DNA from: Mercenaria mercenaria
Lineage: Eukaryota > Mollusca > Bivalvia > Venerida > Veneridae
Direction: 5' to 3'
DNA length: 64,000 nt
Assembly: GCF_021730395.1 (NCBI RefSeq)
Contig: NC_069378.1
Location: 42,545,001-42,609,000, forward strand
Shown: one piece after another, positions 61,031-64,000 of the stretch
Layout: every line of letters starts with the position of its first letter
Numbering within the stretch: the stretch's first letter is position 1
The notes under the pieces: model-generated
What the model was told of the DNA's origin: nothing
The model's database searches: none
The model's input: the letters and a program-made list of their open reading frames with translations, nothing else
Translations under genes and position numbers: made by a program

Positions 61031-64000
61031 GCGTGTGCGCTTAGATGCATGCGTTGTAAACTGCATCATATTCGATGGTACAAACTTATTTGAAAAAAAA
61101 AGAGTTACTTGAGCCACCCTTAGCAAATTGTAAAAACTTGCAACTACCCCGCTACACTGTATTTATCCTTGGGAACTTAATATCATGAGGCAGTTTTAAT
61201 CTTCTATAAACCATGTATTTTCATATTTCCATGGGAAAACCGTGAAAAATTACTGCATTTTGGATTTAAATTTGTCAAAGTATAATTACTGTTAGAAATA
61301 AGAAATGTCCTAGCACGGGAATTTGTCATTGAACAGACGAATTGCTCTGCTGAATTTTACAGGTGGCATTTGTTTAGGAAATAACAAAAAGAAAGAGAAA
61401 GTTTTTTTTGCACAGATATCTCAAAGTAGTCAACAAATGTCTATAACATGTACAAGGGCGGGAAAATCAAACAAAACAACTTGAGGACTGTAAACAGCGC
61501 GACCGCGCTATTCATTTCTGCAAGTAGCTTTCTCGGATCAGTTTTTCAATAGCGTTGAAAAGAAAACAAATAGTTGTATAGAGTATGGAATAGAAATGTG
61601 TGACATCAAAATTATAAAATGGAAAACTATTTTTTTCCTAAGGTAAACAAGGTTTAGATTAAATTTCTATTTAAAGGCAAAAAAAGCATTTTCCTACCGG
61701 ATGTCCCTTGAAGACATGTAAAATGTAATAACATTAAAACATACACACATCTATAAACGTCTTAAAATTATAATGGACACTCTTGATGAAACAATCAGAT
61801 GAGTAATTGCGCATTGTTTTCGCTCGTTGATATGCGTCTGCGTTGTCTCATGAGTATGTACAATGTCAAACAAATTACCTCATCATTTATTATATAAAAT
61901 AATACTGATAAGACCGCACTCTAAAATGCTGATAAAACAAAGCAAACCAGCCATAGTCATGTTCTCTTATCAATAATTAATCTACATACCGTTTTACACA
62001 TCTGCAACATTTTATCTCCGTCTTAGCAACATGTTAATGCTAGGCATAATAAAATTTGCCATATAAAAGATTGTTATCTAATAAATGAAGTACAACTATA
62101 TATTGCCATCATCTTAATTTTTGCCTTAAATGTTGAATTATATTACATGGATTAATACATTGTTCAAAAATATAGTTTCATGAAAGTTAAAACAAAACAA
62201 AAGCTCAAGGTTGAAATAATATCAAGATAAGATCCATTAATTTTGCGCGGTTATTGACACGTTACATGATGACGTGTATGACGTCATTTAATGTAACCAT
62301 GTTTGTTATCGTTTTTTCCGGGAGTAAAATCATTTTTAGATGCAGGCCTATCCGACTAACTTAGCCTAGCTCTTTGCGAATAGACAATCTGGTTCATTAA
62401 CGTGCCCGGTGTATAGCACCGATACACGCGAAGCCGTCTTTCCTGGGAAGAACCAGTACAGGCCTCTTAGTTAGGTGGGAGACACTCAAGATCATCTCAG
62501 AAATTTCCAGTGCCTGGACCGGGATCATGTTTCTTCCTCTAAATTCTGAAAGCAAAACCTTTCAATCAGTAAAAACTAATATAGTACATTTAAATTCGAA
62601 TGTGTGCTTTGTTATGAAAAATGATAATTTAAAGGCTCCTGACGTTGAAACGTGGTCTGTAAGTGACAGAAATGAAATCAAGTAAACCAACTTTCATTCT
62701 GATGTTATACGTCTTCTTCAGTGACAGGGAGATAATTTACCAAAATTTACCCCCTTTTAAGATTTAATAAAGGTAAGATTTTTATTTGTTATGATATATT
62801 TTACCAGTTGTTAATTTTTCAGTGTCATCGTTCATCATTTACAAAGTTTCAGTTTTTGACAAGACAATAGTGTTTTTATAGACAAAAAAAATGCATATTA
62901 CTATTTTAAGGTATGCTATATAATGAATAAAACTCTGATGAATTTCTCTATCGGCTTTGACAAAATAGGCAAAACTACAAAACTATCGAAATGTTATTTT
63001 GTATTTACTTCTCTGGTATGACAGTTTTGTCTAACATTTTATTTGGATTGAAATATATGAGCCTTTCAACCATTTTGGGTCCTGTTTTGCGAATAACGTT
63101 TACACATTCAATACCAAACTTCAGACTGGTGATATATAGATTTCATTATAATTTACTGATAAGGAAAAAGCCTTATTGTCTGCAACAAACTTTTACAGGA
63201 AATCTTTTAATTGTGTTTTATACAATATCATATTCAGATACATACTTACTAATACTTATTTTAGATTATATCAGATTCAACTGACACAAACCGTAACATA
63301 ATATATTATTTGTATCAAATCTAATAAGATGTATTTGACGCACTTTGTACACTATGCAGACAGTTTAAGAATTAATAGAAATATTTCGAAATCCTTTTAT
63401 CGTGGATATATACTCCCTACTTTTAACAAATTATGTTGAATTAATTAATGACTTACATTTTTTTTAATCATTTAAGGACGCTAGTCACTAGTTTCCACAA
63501 ATTATTAAATACATATATCGAACAAGACAGTAGTGCTAATATAATAGTATAAAAAGGCTAAACTTTCATGATTTTACAGTATCATTTCAAACACTTGACG
63601 ACTGTCGAGGTGTCCTTGTGGCAATTTATAGTTTTATAGGATGCAACCACTCATTGTATATGTATTTATTATTTGCTGTTAGGTGAATAACTCCACATAT
63701 TTATCCATGTGGTTTGAAACTGATTATTTTTGTTCAACCAAAGTCTGGACTCAATTTATGCAGCCACACGATACATCGGTGCAAATTGCCCTACAGCAGC
63801 ATAATCTCAACAAGGGCTCGAAGTTTGTCTCGTTTCTTTCTTTCTTTATTTATTTCTTTCTTAGTTTTTTCTTCTGTTATTTGTTACAATTCTCATTATA
63901 AATGGTTTACATTAATTACACTTTTAGTAACAAAAAATATCAAAATTGTAATTCAATTTGTTGAAATAAAACGCTAATCAATAAAAATGATTGTTATTAT
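61031..64000. other. Right end of the window, no gene supported
   Basis: AT-rich DNA. A GC-richer stretch at about 62340-62520 (CGTGCCCGGTGTATAGCACC, GTACAGGCCTCTTAG) looks like a piece of a dispersed repeat but has no second copy here. TGACGTCA occurs at 62279-62286. Open frames at 62991-63284 and 63683-63901 have no recognisable features. Confidence 0.4.

Noticed and set aside
60797-61126. Open frames over the AC repeat
   Set aside because: Low-complexity Thr-His or Val-Cys translations of a microsatellite.
63683-63901. Possible internal exon near the right edge
   Set aside because: It has a weak acceptor-like start but no good donor and no recognised domain, and the end lies outside what can be judged.

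Overview
The window looks like nuclear DNA of a mollusc, most likely a bivalve. This is inferred from AT-rich sequence, GT-AG introns, several tRNA-derived SINE families, a Crypton tyrosine-recombinase element, a Gypsy-type LTR element, many foldback/MITE repeats and very low gene density. Nothing here identifies the species.

The only host genes I can support are five tandem loci, all on the plus strand, of one small secreted-protein family (A 126-3211, B 22475-24484, C 35167-35349, D 48579-50651, E 56675-59485). Each full locus has three exons joined in phase 0: a signal peptide plus amphipathic helix ending near LKAYEK, then a 20-21 codon exon with a YYxVxF strand, then an exon holding a Cys-(17-22)-Cys pair around VLW. 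The spliced products are 114-115 residues. Size, exon number and the exon 3 start just before the first paired Cys resemble type-2 cystatins, but the QxVxG inhibitory loop is absent or degenerate. A, B and E look intact. C keeps only exon 1. D is a pseudogene with three stops and a frameshift.

A+B (about 1-29115) and C+D (about 35045-53870) are two copies of one segmental duplication, so insertions can be read against empty sites in the other copy. Copy 1 gained an 83-bp tandem array, a SINE, a 1.6-kb TIR element, a 7.46-kb LTR retroelement (8852-16311), a degraded Crypton (16475-19637), a diverged inverted copy of its own sequence (about 26091-28440) and another SINE. Copy 2 gained a TACGG/CCGTA hairpin block, two 453-bp direct repeats around 2.4 kb, a 1.17-kb insert, a SINE and a foldback element. 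Between the copies lie a SINE split by a 5'-truncated LINE (30275-32176) and apparently gene-free DNA. Gene E follows with its own SINEs and a distant, repeat-poor right end.

The most notable items are the cystatin-like family and its birth-and-death pattern, two vitellogenin-type estrogen response element palindromes in each LTR of the young retroelement, the 453-bp repeat pair with 21-bp inverted ends, and the CCGTA/TACGG hairpin array.
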